Part shown: piece by piece, positions 7,381-16,928 of the stretch | How positions within the stretch are numbered: the stretch's first letter is position 1 | Layout: each line of letters begins with the position of its first letter | Source of the DNA: UBA6623 sp965238125 | GTDB taxonomy: Bacteria; Acidobacteriota; Terriglobia; Bryobacterales; UBA6623 | Assembly (NCBI GenBank): GCA_965238125.1 | Contig: OZ250179.1 | Location: forward strand, 2,294,001 to 2,358,000 | Length of the DNA: 64,000 nt | Reading direction: 5' to 3' | Notes under the pieces: model-generated | Seen by the model: only the letters and a program-made list of their open reading frames with translations | Told to the model about the DNA's origin: nothing | Database searches by the model: none | Made by a program: the position numbers and the translations under genes

Positions 7381-9043
7381 CCAGGATTTCCGATTTGGCT
7401 CCTCTGACGGCACGAGTCTACACCCTCACCCGGCGAAGCGCAACCATTTCTCCACCCGAAAGAGGCGGCGGCTGAGGCGGGACCGATCGAGCCCCCTTCT
7501 TGCCCCTCATGGGGGCTGATCCGCCGCTGCGAAGTCAATTTCGCAGACACCCCTCCGAGCTTCCGTCCTCAGTACACAGATTTCGCATTCGCCAAGTGCG
7601 GTGCTAACCACCCGGCACAGGCAGCGCCCAGATCCTCCGCAGCATGTCGCCAAACAGCCGCCGGTTCAGATGTCCCTCGGCCAAGAGCAACCAGTAGTAC
7701 CGCGCGTGCTTGACCAATCTGCCGCCCGTCTTCATCAACCGCTGCTGCAAGCTCGTCAGTGACCACGTCTTGATCCTGTGCGGCAACCCGAGTCGCCGCC
7801 ACAGGTTGCCCAGGTTGTAGGCCGGCACGCTTAACTGCAAGCGCACCTCGTTCGCCCGGAAGCGATGGCACGACAGCCGCGTCCAGTGCGTCGCTTGCTT
7901 ACCTTCTTTGATCCACTGCTCCGCCGTGCCGCGCTTGTTGTAGAAATGCACCACCGACCGGCTTGGCAAGCTCATGTTCGTCACGATAAAACCGACGCGC
8001 GCGAATAGCTCGCCCTGGTGGTGCTCGACCTTGGCGACAACTCGTCTCGGCCCCTTCCAGCTCTCCGCCTGATAGCGAAAGCTCTTGTAGCGCACTAGCG
8101 GCTTGCGGCCGGGCCTCCCCGGCGGACGAAACAGGATGTCTTCGATCTCCAGCTCCAGGTTCTTACTTGGCCGGAATGCGGATCGCGTAGTCCGCGCCGC
8201 GCTCCTCCAGCGCCTCGTAGATCTCCGGCTTGGCAAAGGCGGCATCGCCCCGGAAGGCGACCTGCTTGCCCGCAGCCTGTTGGCGCTCGATCTCCGGCAA
8301 CAATAGCTCATCCCAGTCCTCGGCGCTGTGCACGTTGCCGGGACGCAGCTTGGCAGCGAGGCAATCACCATGACCGTTGAACAAAAGCAACGGGTGGTAG
8401 CAGACCGACTCGAAGTGTCCGTTGTAGGCACTGCCTTCCTGTTGGCCATGGACCGGACTCTCGGTGGAGTCCATGTCCAGAACGACCCGCTCGGAGTCGT
8501 CGAACGCCTCCGCTTGCCCGACCAGCTCTCGGTTCAGCGCCATCAGCCCCAGCAGGTTCTCTTCGCTCGCCAGCATCTCCGTCTCGAAGCCATGCAGCGT
8601 CGAGGTCAAGGCCGCTCGGCGATCCCAGTTCCTCTGCGAGCCGATCAAGCGAAACGTCGGGTCAGCCGACACTCGGACGGCGTCGTTGACGTCCTCGTAG
8701 CCTGCCAAGCGGCTGTAGATCGACTGGCGCAGCAGATCGGCCAGCGGGAACTTCTTGTTCAAGCCTTGTCGCGAGTCGCTGAGATACTCATCGATCAGTT
8801 TCCCGAGACCGAGCCGCTCGTCCAGTTCGCGAACCAAAATCAGGCCACCGTCGGAAGTGACATGCGATCCCTGGAAATCGACTTTCAACAAGCCGTTGAA
8901 ACTTAGCTGGAATGGCTTGGTTTGTTTTTCACCCATTGGGTGTTGGCCTCCATGGCGTCCTCATCGGGCTCTAGCCCCTATGAATAAAGACGCTCAAGGC
9001 CGCTGGAAGGTCGGGATGTCAAACATCAAATTGAAAATGCGGG
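7381..9043 (-). mobile_element. IS1380-family element, full length, 5-bp target duplication
   Basis: A 1663-bp element bounded by CCAGGATTTCCGATTTGG (7381) and CATCAAATTGAAAATGCGGG (ending 9043). It is flanked on both sides by CCTAG (7376-7380 and 9044-9048), a 5-bp target-site duplication. Length, terminal repeats and duplication fit the IS1380 family. The intact duplication suggests relatively recent insertion, although the transposase is frameshifted. Confidence 0.9.
7604..8936 (-). pseudogene. IS1380 transposase with one frameshift (subfamily B)
   Basis: Starts MGEKQTKPFQLSFNGLL at 8936. The DDE domain is recognisable (VVLDMDSTESPVHGQQEGS, then FRGDAAFAKPEIYEALEERG). The frame stops at 8163 after AIRIPAK. 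The rest (NLELEIEDILFRPPGRPG, then the C-terminal NLGNLWRRLGL and ending in WALPVPGG) is in another frame. Compared with sister copies one extra base lies near 8165 (CCAAGTAAGAACC against CCAACAAGAGCC). No known slippery site is at that place, so this reads as an inactivating mutation. Confidence 0.88.
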
Positions 9044-9306
9044 CCTAGGGCGAAGCCGACGGCGGAACCCCAGGTTCGGAAACCGCCGGCATGAAGCCCG
9101 GCACACCGGCACACATACCGATCCCCAGGCCCCGCGGCAAAAGTTAATACCAGCCCTGGCCGCAAGCCTAGAGACTACCACCCCAAACTGCGCCATGGTC
9201 CCTCCGCGGTGGGGCAGGTCTCCAGGCCTGCCCATCGGGTGTGCGACATAAATATGGGGACGTCCCTTTCACAACGCGACCGAGAGAAACAGAGGGCTAG
9301 TCGGAA

Positions 9307-9440
9307 GTCAACGCTTAGCCCGGTTCAGCGGGCTTGGATTGCAATTAGGCCGGCCCTTCGAGGGCCGGTGTAGAGCGCTGGTCGTCCGACAGGAGGCCGT
9401 TTCAACGGCCTTTTCCTGGAAGGCTTTAGCCCTGGCCGAG
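9307..9440. repeat. multi-hairpin dispersed repeat, copy 1
   Basis: A series of stems: AGCCCG-GTTCAG-CGGGCT, then CCGGCCC-TTCGA-GGGCCGG, then AGGCCGTT-TCA-ACGGCCT, then a GGCTTTAGCC motif. A related series in the reverse order and orientation is at 40497-40618. It is probably a transcribed structured repeat or a REP cluster; no protein is coded. Confidence 0.55.
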
Positions 9441-9590
9441 CCAAGAGAAAATTGCAGGCAGGGAAGGGCTCGGGCCCTGGCCGCCGATTCGCCCCTATTT
9501 ATGTCGCGCACCCCTGCCCATCAACCCGCGCTCCGCACGACGCCATGTCTCCAGGCCCGCCCAGCGCTGGAGCCGCGGGCAGCCAGTGGG

Positions 9591-9860
9591 GCAGGTCTCC
9601 AGGCCTGCCCATCCCCGAAGCCACCCACCAAACCTCCCGACTTAATACCAGCCCTGGCCGCAAGCCCAGGGACCACCACCCCCCACACTGCGCCATGGTC
9701 CCTCCGCGATGGGGCAGGCCTCCAGGCCTGCCCGGCGACCCGCCCTCCCCATTGCTGCCTGCCCCCCCGCAATGGAGCAGGTCTCCAGGCCTGCCCATCC
9801 CCGAAGCCACCCACCAAACCTCCCGACTCAATACCAGCCCTGGCGGCAAGCCCAGGGACC
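9591..9860. repeat. near-tandem repeat unit with palindrome
   Basis: The unit containing CAGGTCTCCAGGCCTGCCCA followed by TCCCCGAAGCCACCCACC occurs at about 9595-9665 and again at about 9780-9855, about 188 bp apart. A shorter copy lies at 9213-9236. The palindromic core GGGCAGGCCT-CC-AGGCCTGCCC at 9712-9733 is perfect. Confidence 0.6.
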
Positions 9861-9980
9861 AACACCCCAAACCAAAACCACCACCTCAACCGGGCGAACG
9901 ACCGCTCTCGCGGTCGTTCGGGGGCCTGGGGCGGGCCCAAAAGATCGGCCGCCAAGCGGCCGGTCCCCGTCACGACCCGG

Positions 9981-10001
9981 CTCACGGTTAACGGTTAACG
10001 G
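9981..10001. repeat. heptamer tandem repeat CTCACGG/TTAACGG
   Basis: CTCACGG TTAACGG TTAACGG in tandem. The same kind of heptamer tract (CTCACGG TTCACGG TTCACGG) interrupts dnaE2 at 28815-28835. Confidence 0.7.
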
Positions 10002-10167
10002 CTCACCGTCCCCCGGCGACACCTAATTCGGCGAAACGAAAAAACCCATCACGCAAGAAAAATAAATATATCCCCGCAAAATCAACAACCTAACAAAAAC
10101 CACCCCCGGCTAAACCCCCACCCCCAACGTATCCTATAACCGGGCACATCCTGCCCAGAAAGGTCTC

Positions 10168-10529
10168 TTATTTGAGATCCTCGTAGCCCGCCAAGCGGGA
10201 GTAGACCGACTGTCGCAGCAGATCGACGAACGGGAACTTCTTGTTCGAGCCTTGCCGCGAATCCGTCAGATGCTCGTCTATCAGCTTGCCTAGTCCGAGT
10301 CGTTCGTCCAGTTCGCGAATGAGAATCAGCCCGCCATCCGAGGTGACTCGCGATCCTTGGAAATCGACCTTGAGAAATCCATTGAAGGTGAGCTGAAACG
10401 GTTTGTTTTCTTTTTCACCCATTGGGTGTTGATCTCCTCAGCGCCTTGAGTGCTTTCAAGCCCGCATAAATAAAGGCGTCCGAGTCCACCCGATGGTTAG
10501 CAGAACCGAAACTAAAGTGGAAATCCGGG
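10168..10529 (-). mobile_element. IS1380 5'-end fragment
   Basis: Contains the outer terminal repeat (AAAGTGGAAATCCGGG, ending 10529), the leader and the first 84 codons of the transposase (MGEKENKPFQ to LAGYEDLK). The transposase is truncated at 10168. Its first about 360 bp match the 5' end of the copy starting at 15262, in the opposite orientation, so the 10530-15261 region is enclosed by inverted identical IS ends. Confidence 0.9.
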
Positions 10530-10535
10530 ATTATC

Positions 10536-11423
10536 ATGCGAACCAAAAATCAGATCCGCGCCAACCGCGCAAACGCAAAGAAATCAACCGGGCCGCGAAC
10601 CCAAAAAGGCAAGGCCCGTTCATCCCAAAACGCTCTCAAACACGGCCTGCTGGCCAACGACGCCGTCTTACCCGGCGAAGACCCCGCCGACTTCGACCGG
10701 CACCTCACCTCTTTCGAGGACACCTATCTCCCCCGCAACCGCGTCGAAAAAGAAATCGTCCGCCAAATCGCCGACGTCGCCTGGAGAATGCAACGTCTCT
10801 CGCGCATCGAAACCGCCGTCATCGCCGCTGGCATCGACAACACCCGCCAATTCAACCTCGAAAGCGGACCCATCCCCGACGACCGCGCGGGCCAAACCCA
10901 GCAGCTGGGCCGAGCCATGATCACCCGAACACAAGTGCTCAACAACCTCGCCCGCTATGACGGCCATCTGGCCCGCCGTTTTTTCTGCGGCGTCGAGTTG
11001 ATGATCGACATCCGCCGCGAAGACCGCCAACTGCGCGAAGCCTACGAAGCCAAAAACGCCGGAGCCACAACTCCGCTTCACTACCTCCCCGACGAAGATC
11101 CACCGCCAATCCAAGACCACATCCCTCGACCTGCGATAGGCTTCCGCCCCGCCGAAAAATTGGCAAACGAAACAGCGCAGACGATCCCCAGCGAAAAATT
11201 GGGGACTGTCCCAAGCGCCGCCGAAAAGACCTCGCTCGCATCCAAAACCATCACTGGCGCGAAGCGGACTGTCCCCCATTTTTTCGGCGCCCGGCAATCC
11301 GCGAGCCCCCAGAACCAAGAACCGCGAAACGAAGCCAAGACCGACCTAACGCCAGCTTGTACAACAAGTTACAAGCCAACAACAGCAACCGTCGGCCACC
11401 CGATCCCGCACCGTCTCAGGTAG
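10536..11423 (+). CDS. conserved hypothetical protein of an acidobacterial paralogous family
   Basis: A 295-residue protein beginning MRTKNQIRANRANAKKSTG, then PRTQKGKARSSQNALKHGLL. This basic start is shared by a large family of unknown function, often multicopy, in Acidobacteria and Planctomycetes. The middle (LVRQIADVAWRMQRLSRIE-like helices, residues 60-170) is predicted helical. Residues about 215-255 are encoded by a 93-bp palindromic repeat (11193-11285), and the tail is low complexity, so the true family part is probably the first 200 residues. It begins only 7 bp after an IS1380 end. It may be mobile-element associated, but no catalytic motif is visible. Confidence 0.65.
   Translation: MRTKNQIRANRANAKKSTGPRTQKGKARSSQNALKHGLLANDAVLPGEDPADFDRHLTSFEDTYLPRNRVEKEIVRQIADVAWRMQRLSRIETAVIAAGIDNTRQFNLESGPIPDDRAGQTQQLGRAMITRTQVLNNLARYDGHLARRFFCGVELMIDIRREDRQLREAYEAKNAGATTPLHYLPDEDPPPIQDHIPRPAIGFRPAEKLANETAQTIPSEKLGTVPSAAEKTSLASKTITGAKRTVPHFFGARQSASPQNQEPRNEAKTDLTPACTTSYKPTTATVGHPIPHRLR
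11193..11285. repeat. REPIN-like palindromic element inside a gene
   Basis: GAAAAATTGGGGACTGTCCC (11193-11212) and GGACTGTCCCCCATTTTTTC (11266-11285) form inverted ends about 53 bp apart. The same-sized element in opposite orientation is inside imuA (25356-25447). Internal blocks also match (CTTCGCGCCAGTGA, with GGCGCT near the other end). The GGGGACTGTCCC core is typical of REP sequences. Confidence 0.7.
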
Positions 11424-11653
11424 CCCCGGGGCTCAAAGCCCCCCAAAACGGCTTCGAAGAGGACCCAAGAAAGCAAACCAAGCACCCCAACAGCCAACTT
11501 CCCCGCCCCGCCGACACAATCCAACCCACCGTCGGCCAAGCAGCCATCGATCACAAGCCCAAAGTGTCCCTCGCGGAACACACGTACCCGGGATACAGCC
11601 AACGCTTCCCTGCCCCAACCGGAGGATGGAATCGGCGCGCCCGAGCCCGAGGG

Positions 11654-12391
11654 CTAGCCCGAGTTGGTCTTGTTGGCGCCGGTCTGGGCAATCATTTCGC
11701 TCGCTCGCAGGAGAGATTCGATCGTGCCGGCGTCGGTCCACCAGCCGTCGAGTGTCGCGAACGTCAAGGTGCCTTCTTGGATGTACTGGTTGTTGACGTC
11801 GGTGATTTCGAGCTCGTCTCGAGCGGAGGGGACCAGGGTTCGAATCTTCTCGAACACGGTGTGGTCGTACATGTAGATGCCGGTCACGGCGTAGTTCGAA
11901 CGAGGGTTTTGCGGCTTCTCTTCGATTCCGGCAATGCGGTCGCCGTCGATCTCGGCGACACCGAAGCGTTCGGCATCGGGGACTTCCTTTAATAGGATCT
12001 TCGCCCCGCGCTCTTGGCGGCGAAACGCGTCCGCCGCGTCGGCGATGTTTTCTTCAATGATGTTATCGCCAAGGACGACGCAGATCTTCTGCTTTTCGGC
12101 GAAATGCTCGGCTAAGCCCAAGGCCTCTGCGATGCCGCCCTCGCCTTCTTGGTAGGTGTAGTTGATATGTTTGAGACCGAAGTCTTTGCCGTTGCCGAGC
12201 AGCTGAAGGAAGTCCCCGGCGTTGCGGCCGCCGGTAACGATCAGAATGTCGGTGATACCGGCATTCACCAAGGCCTCGATCGGATAGTAGATCATCGGCT
12301 TGTTGTAGACCGGCAGCAGATGTTTATTGGTGACACGCGTGAGAGGATCGAGGCGCGTGCCCAATCCTCCCGCTAAGACTATGCCCTTCAT
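11654..12391 (-). CDS. sugar nucleotidyltransferase (RmlA-like)
   Basis: A 245-residue cytoplasmic enzyme that transfers a nucleotide to a sugar 1-phosphate (dTTP or UTP plus glucose-1-phosphate type), for cell-surface polysaccharide precursors. The N-terminal signature GGLGTRLDPLTRVTNKHLLP contains the nucleotide-binding loop and the conserved Lys. VVLGDNIIEENIADA carries the metal-binding Asp, and GIEEKPQNPRSNYAVTGIY is the sugar-binding region. The length matches the short RmlA-like group that lacks the C-terminal allosteric helices. It stands alone, with no rmlBCD beside it. The substrate cannot be fixed from sequence. The gene is intact. Confidence 0.85.
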   Translation of the reverse strand: MKGIVLAGGLGTRLDPLTRVTNKHLLPVYNKPMIYYPIEALVNAGITDILIVTGGRNAGDFLQLLGNGKDFGLKHINYTYQEGEGGIAEALGLAEHFAEKQKICVVLGDNIIEENIADAADAFRRQERGAKILLKEVPDAERFGVAEIDGDRIAGIEEKPQNPRSNYAVTGIYMYDHTVFEKIRTLVPSARDELEITDVNNQYIQEGTLTFATLDGWWTDAGTIESLLRASEMIAQTGANKTNSG

Positions 12392-12685
12392 GCAAAAACC
12401 TTCTCGGCCGGCAGCGCGAAGCCGCTTGTTTCAAGCCCGGGCCGGAGCCTCCGTGGCGCTCAAAAAGACCCCGTAGTATAACGCGCTCAGCCGGTTCCGG
12501 AGGCGCATTCTTGGATTGGAAAATGCTGAAGGCCGGCGCGTCGAGGGTTGTGATTTCCGAATATGGGCCCGCAGGGCTTGAAGCGGAGCGTCGAGCAAGG
12601 ATCGTGACAGTTGACCCGGGTCGCCGCGGGCGCGCCGCCCGCGAGCGAGCTATGACCGGGGGCGAGAGTCTACAATGAGTAGCGC

Positions 12686-12762
12686 GGGCGTGTAGCTCAG
12701 TTGGATAGAGCGCCTGGCTTCGAACCAGTAGGTCGGGGGTTCGAGTCCCTCCACGCCCGCCA
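12686..12762 (+). tRNA. tRNA-Arg (anticodon TCG)
   Basis: Acceptor GGGCGTG (12686-12692) pairs with CACGCCC (12752-12758). The D arm is GCTC/GAGC. The anticodon loop CTTCGAA gives anticodon TCG (codon CGA), and the T arm contains TTCGAGT. CCA is encoded at 12760-12762. The first pair of the anticodon stem is a C-U mismatch. The 3' end lies 22 bp from the end of a tyrosine recombinase gene, a usual attachment-site arrangement. Confidence 0.93.
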
Positions 12763-12783
12763 TTGTTTTCAACAAGTTAGGAC

Positions 12784-15192
12784 CTACTGGACTGCTGTCC
12801 GATCCGAATTGGAAGCCAATTTGGAAGCCACGCGGTTGAAAACCGCATCCATTTGGTCGGCTGCTTCCCTTCGCATTTCCGGTATCACGTGGCTGTACGT
12901 GTCGAGAGTGACGCTGATGCTCGAATGCCCGAGCAGGTCCATGACCACTCGGGGGTGACAGCCCTGGCTCAAGAGAAGAGTGGCGGCGCTGTGCCTTAGA
13001 TCGTGAAACCGGAGGCGCGGAACGTCGGCCGTGTCGAGGATCCGGTAGTAGTTTCTGAGCAAGTTGCGCTGGTCCAGAAACGTCCCGATTCCGGTCGTAA
13101 AGACCATCCCGGTTTCGACCCAGCGCGATCCGGCGAAGTCCCTTTCTTGGTCTTGACGGGCACGGTGCTTGAGAAGAACGCTCACCGCAAGTTGAGGAAG
13201 GGCGATTGTGCGCCGGCTACGTTCGGTTTTCGGTTCGACCAGCGTTAGCTTGCCGTCGATACGCTGCAACTGATACCGGACAGTTATTTGCCTGGCGTCA
13301 AGGTCAACGTCTGCCCACCGCAGCCCGAGGATTTCGCCCTGTCGAAGTCCCAAGCACAAGGCCACGGAGAACAGCGCTTCGAGACGGTGGCCCCGAGTCG
13401 CCTCCAGGAACCGATGCGCATCCTGCGGGCTGAATGCCGCCATCTCGTGTTTCGCGGCGCGTGGCGGGACCACCATCGCTGCAACGTTCCGCACGACCAA
13501 ACCGTCCTTGACGGCTACATTAATCGCGGCTCGCAACGTGTCCCGCAGATGTTTTACGGTTTTCGCAGAAAGACCTTGCTCAGACTTCCTTTTCATGAAG
13601 GCCCGTATGTCCTGCGGAGACAGCTTTTGAAGCGGTCGCTTACCCAACTCCGGGGCAACGTGCTCGCGCACGATGTAGGCGTAAGTTCCGTAGGTCTTGG
13701 GCCGCGTATTCGGCCCGGCGACGTTCTCAAGCCAATGGTCGAGCCACTGGCCGACAGTCAGACGCTCAGGCATAGCGGCAATGCCCATCTCCGCCGCGCG
13801 CAACGCCGCTGCAAGCTTGCGAGCGACTTCGGCGCGGGTTCGACCGCTCACGAGTTTTCGACGCCGCCTACCGCCGCTGTAGCCGACGTGGACGCTGTTG
13901 AGATAGCCCAAGCTCCTCAGGCGCTCGATTGTGGCCACGGAGAGCGGTTCTTCCTGGCGCGCGTCGTCTCCGGCTTGGTATCGCTCGACGAAAGCTCGCC
14001 GCTTTCTGCGTTGTTCGGCAAGGTGATTGGTCAGCTCATCATATAACTGACTCACCTGGCGGGCCTTGTGGCTGCTTTGATCGTTCTGTTCTGTCTCGGG
14101 CTCATCGAGGGCGTAAAGCTGGAATCGTGGGGCTTCGTTTTCGCGACGCTGCTCCACGATCAGTTTCCATCCGTTCTTTATTACGGCGTAGGAGTCGACA
14201 CCCTTGAAGTCCTCCACCTCCATATCCTCGGGGTAGGTGAATCTCTGAGAATAAATCGTCCGCCCTCGTCGATCACTTGACCCATTCAGAAGGTCCATCC
14301 CCTCCATGGATCTGCCGTCAAACGAAATGCCGCAATGTTTCAGGATCGTGGGCATCAAATCGACGAGATGAACGGGATCCGCGACGCGCTGCGGGACGAT
14401 GGAACCTTGCCTTGTCAGGATCAACGGGATTCGTATTTCTTCCCGGTAGACGCCGGTTCCATGGCCGTGGCGGCCGTGCTCTCCAAACGATTCCCCGTGG
14501 TCGCTGGTCACAATAAACAGGGTTCTTCGGTGTAGGCTGAGCTGTTCCAGTTTTCTGTAGATTCGCGCAATCTCCTGGTCGTTCGGGTAGATTTCCGCGT
14601 CATATCGATCGATATCATTTGTTCTTCGCGCAAGCGAAGAGGGTACCGGTCGGGATAAGTAGGGCCTGTGCGGATCAATCGAGTGAATGTAGAGGAAGAA
14701 CGGATCTTCGTGATGCGCCTCGATCCACGGCAGGATCTTAGCGTTGAGATCATCCGAACAAACTTTGCCCGCTTTCGAGCCGTGCCGATCGACAGAGAAA
14801 GCATTCGGGGTGAAGACGTAGTCGAAACCCTGGTCCAGATTGGAGAGAGCGGTTGCCTGAGGGTTCGCGGAAAAACTGGCGGTTACGTAGCCACCGTCGC
14901 GAAAGTAGTCCGCGAGGGTTTCGACCCCATCCGGCAGAAGGTCGGCGTGACTGCGGGCGCCCACGCCGTGCGTGCCAGGATATAGCGATGTGAAAAGACT
15001 GGCGATGGACGGTTTGGTCCATGAGGCTGGCGCATAACAGCGGTCGAACACTTGCCCTTGGCGGGCAAGCCGGTCCAGAAAAGGAGACGTCGGCTTCGGA
15101 TAACCATAAGCACCCAGATGGTCGGCCCTCAGTGCGTCCACAACGTATAGGACCACGTTGGGTCGCTGCGTGGAACCACGACTAAGAATCAT
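12784..15192 (-). CDS. sulfatase-tyrosine recombinase fusion protein
   Basis: One 802-codon frame joins two unrelated families. Residues 1-433 are a sulfatase/alkaline-phosphatase-superfamily hydrolase. The metal site begins VVDALRADHLGAYG (Asp19). The nucleophile region is APASWTKPS (Ser57 in place of the Cys/Ser-x-Pro-x-Arg signature), TSDHGESFGEHG gives Asp231-His232, and the usual family ending is IERLRSLGYLNS. Residues 434-802 are a phage-type integrase that lacks its first about 25-30 residues. The arm-binding part is VGYSGGRRRRKLVSGRTRAE, the core-binding domain spans 475-580, and the catalytic set is complete: Arg617, Lys655, His730, Arg733, His756 and Tyr766. No stop or start separates the halves (junction near 13893). 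The integrase end faces tRNA-Arg. It probably arose by deletion between a sulfatase gene and an integrase gene. Whether the chimera is active is unknown. Confidence 0.85.
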   Translation of the reverse strand: MILSRGSTQRPNVVLYVVDALRADHLGAYGYPKPTSPFLDRLARQGQVFDRCYAPASWTKPSIASLFTSLYPGTHGVGARSHADLLPDGVETLADYFRDGGYVTASFSANPQATALSNLDQGFDYVFTPNAFSVDRHGSKAGKVCSDDLNAKILPWIEAHHEDPFFLYIHSIDPHRPYLSRPVPSSLARRTNDIDRYDAEIYPNDQEIARIYRKLEQLSLHRRTLFIVTSDHGESFGEHGRHGHGTGVYREEIRIPLILTRQGSIVPQRVADPVHLVDLMPTILKHCGISFDGRSMEGMDLLNGSSDRRGRTIYSQRFTYPEDMEVEDFKGVDSYAVIKNGWKLIVEQRRENEAPRFQLYALDEPETEQNDQSSHKARQVSQLYDELTNHLAEQRRKRRAFVERYQAGDDARQEEPLSVATIERLRSLGYLNSVHVGYSGGRRRRKLVSGRTRAEVARKLAAALRAAEMGIAAMPERLTVGQWLDHWLENVAGPNTRPKTYGTYAYIVREHVAPELGKRPLQKLSPQDIRAFMKRKSEQGLSAKTVKHLRDTLRAAINVAVKDGLVVRNVAAMVVPPRAAKHEMAAFSPQDAHRFLEATRGHRLEALFSVALCLGLRQGEILGLRWADVDLDARQITVRYQLQRIDGKLTLVEPKTERSRRTIALPQLAVSVLLKHRARQDQERDFAGSRWVETGMVFTTGIGTFLDQRNLLRNYYRILDTADVPRLRFHDLRHSAATLLLSQGCHPRVVMDLLGHSSISVTLDTYSHVIPEMRREAADQMDAVFNRVASKLASNSDRTAVQ

Positions 15193-15261
15193 TGGATTGG
15201 ACCAGAAGGCGACGTTCCCGGGCGTGCTCGTCTCAGCTTGAAGTGTGAGCGTTCCTTCAAG

Positions 15262-16928
15262 CCCGGATTTCCACTTTAGTTTCGGTTCTGCTAACCATCG
15301 GGTGGACTCGGACGCCTTTATTTATGCGGGCTTGAAAGCACTCAAGGCGCTGAGGAGATCAACACCCAATGGGTGAAAAAGAAAACAAACCGTTTCAGCT
15401 CACCTTCAATGGATTTCTCAAGGTCGATTTCCAAGGATCGCGAGTCACCTCGGATGGCGGGCTGATTCTCATTCGCGAACTGGACGAACGACTCGGACTA
15501 GGCAAGCTGATAGACGAGCATCTGACGGATTCGCGGCAAGGCTCGAACAAGAAGTTCCCGTTCGTCGATCTGCTGCGACAGTCGGTCTACTCCCGCTTGG
15601 CGGGCTACGAGGATCTCAACGACGCCGTTCGTGTCTCCGCCGATCCAACCTTTCGGCTGATTGGCTCGAAGAAGAACTGGGATCGCGGCGCGGCGCTGAC
15701 CTCCCGGCTGCAGAGCTTCGAGACCGCCATGCTCGCCGGCGACGAGAATCTGATCGGGCTGATGGCGGTGAACCGCGAGTTGATCGCGCAAGCCGAGGCC
15801 GGTGATGACTCCGCGTGCGTCGTGCTGGACATGGACTCTACCGAGAGCCCCGTCCACGGCCGGCAGGAAGGCAGCGCCTACAACGGCCACTTCGAGTCGG
15901 TCTGCTACCACCCACTGTTGCTGTTCAACCAGCACGGCGATTGCTTGGCGGCAAAGTTGCGACCGGGCAACGTGTCCAGCGCCGAGGACTGGGACGAGCT
16001 GCTGCTGCCGGAAATCGAACGCCAACAGGCGGAGGGCAAACAGGTGACGTTCCGGGCCGATGCCGCCTTCGCCAAGCCGGATATTTACGAGACGTTGGAG
16101 GAGCGCGGCGTGGACTACGTGATTCGCATCCCGGCCAACAAGAGCCTGGAGCTGGAGATCGAAGATATCCTGTTTCGTCCGCCGGGCAGGCCGAGCGCAA
16201 AGCCCCTGGTGCGCTACAGGAGCTTTCGGTATCAGGCCGCGAGCTGGTCGAAGTTCCCGGCGGGTTGTTGCGAAGGTCGAGCATCACCAAGGTGAGTTGT
16301 TTCCTCGCGTCGGTTTCATCGTCACGAGCATGGCCTTGCCGAGCCGCTCGCTGGTGCGGTTCTACAACAAGCGCGGCACGGCGGAGCAGTGGATCAAGGA
16401 AGGCAAACAAGCGACGCATTGGACAAGGCTGTCATGCCATCGGTTCCGGGCCAACGAAGTGCGACTGCAACTCAGCGTGCTGGCCTATAACCTGGGGAAC
16501 CTATGGCGGAGGCTCGGGCTGCCGCAACGGATCAAGAGCTGGTCGCTGACGAGCTTGCAACAGCGGCTGATGAAGACGGGCGGTAGGCTGGTCAAGCATG
16601 CGCGGTACTATTGGCTGCTGTTGGCCGAAGGACATCTGAACCGGCGGCTGTTCGGCGACATGCTGCATAGGATCTGGGCGCTGCCTGTGCCGGGTGGGTA
16701 GCGTTGCCCGGGCGAGGATCAACAGTTTTTGGCTCCAAAAAGGTTTCGCAGGGAGCAGTGTCGGCCGGAGCGCCGTTCAGTCCGCTCAATCAACGTCTGT
16801 GAGCGGACGGACGAGCCCTGGCGCCTACCGGCGGAGGTGATGTGCAGGGTTCAGCGCGAAAAGACGTGGTATTCGGCGCAGCGGGGGTGTGTCCTGTGAC
16901 CGTGCCAGGGCCAAAATGGAAATCCTGG
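15262..16928 (+). mobile_element. IS1380-family element, left arm of an inverted pair
   Basis: A 1667-bp element bounded by CCCGGATTTCCACTTTAG (15262) and the reverse of CCAGGATTTCCATTTTGG (ending 16928). The left flank is TCAAG and the inner right flank is GATAA, so this copy has no matching target duplication of its own. About 230 bp between the transposase stop and the inner end are repeated, inverted, in the 18002-19668 copy. Confidence 0.9.
15369..16701 (+). pseudogene. IS1380 transposase with one frameshift (subfamily A)
   Basis: Begins MGEKENKPFQLTFNG. The DDE region VVLDMDSTESPVHGRQEGS, then FRADAAFAKPDIYETLEERG, is present. At about 16255 one extra base (TCGAAGTTCCCGGCGGG against TCGAAGGCAAGGCGAG in the sister copy) moves the rest into another frame, which continues VGFIVTSMALPSRSLVRFYN and ends WALPVPGG. 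The element therefore cannot make a full transposase. Confidence 0.88.

Larger units (their letters stand above)
9044..10167. other. repeat-rich non-coding stretch
   Basis: No convincing gene. The stretch consists of dispersed palindromes and near-tandem repeats, listed separately. They include GGGCAGGCCTCCAGGCCTGCCC-type palindromes at about 9213, 9591, 9712 and 9776. A hairpin CGAACGACCG...CGGTCGTTCG lies at 9896-9921 and a heptamer tract at 9981-10001. It ends at a truncated IS1380 copy. The open frames seen in several phases here come from the repeats and have Pro/Gly/Arg-rich low-complexity products. Confidence 0.7.

Noticed and set aside
9339..10026. Long Pro/Arg/Gly-rich open frames on both strands
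   Set aside because: They arise from GC-rich palindromic repeats, are in several phases, and have low-complexity products.
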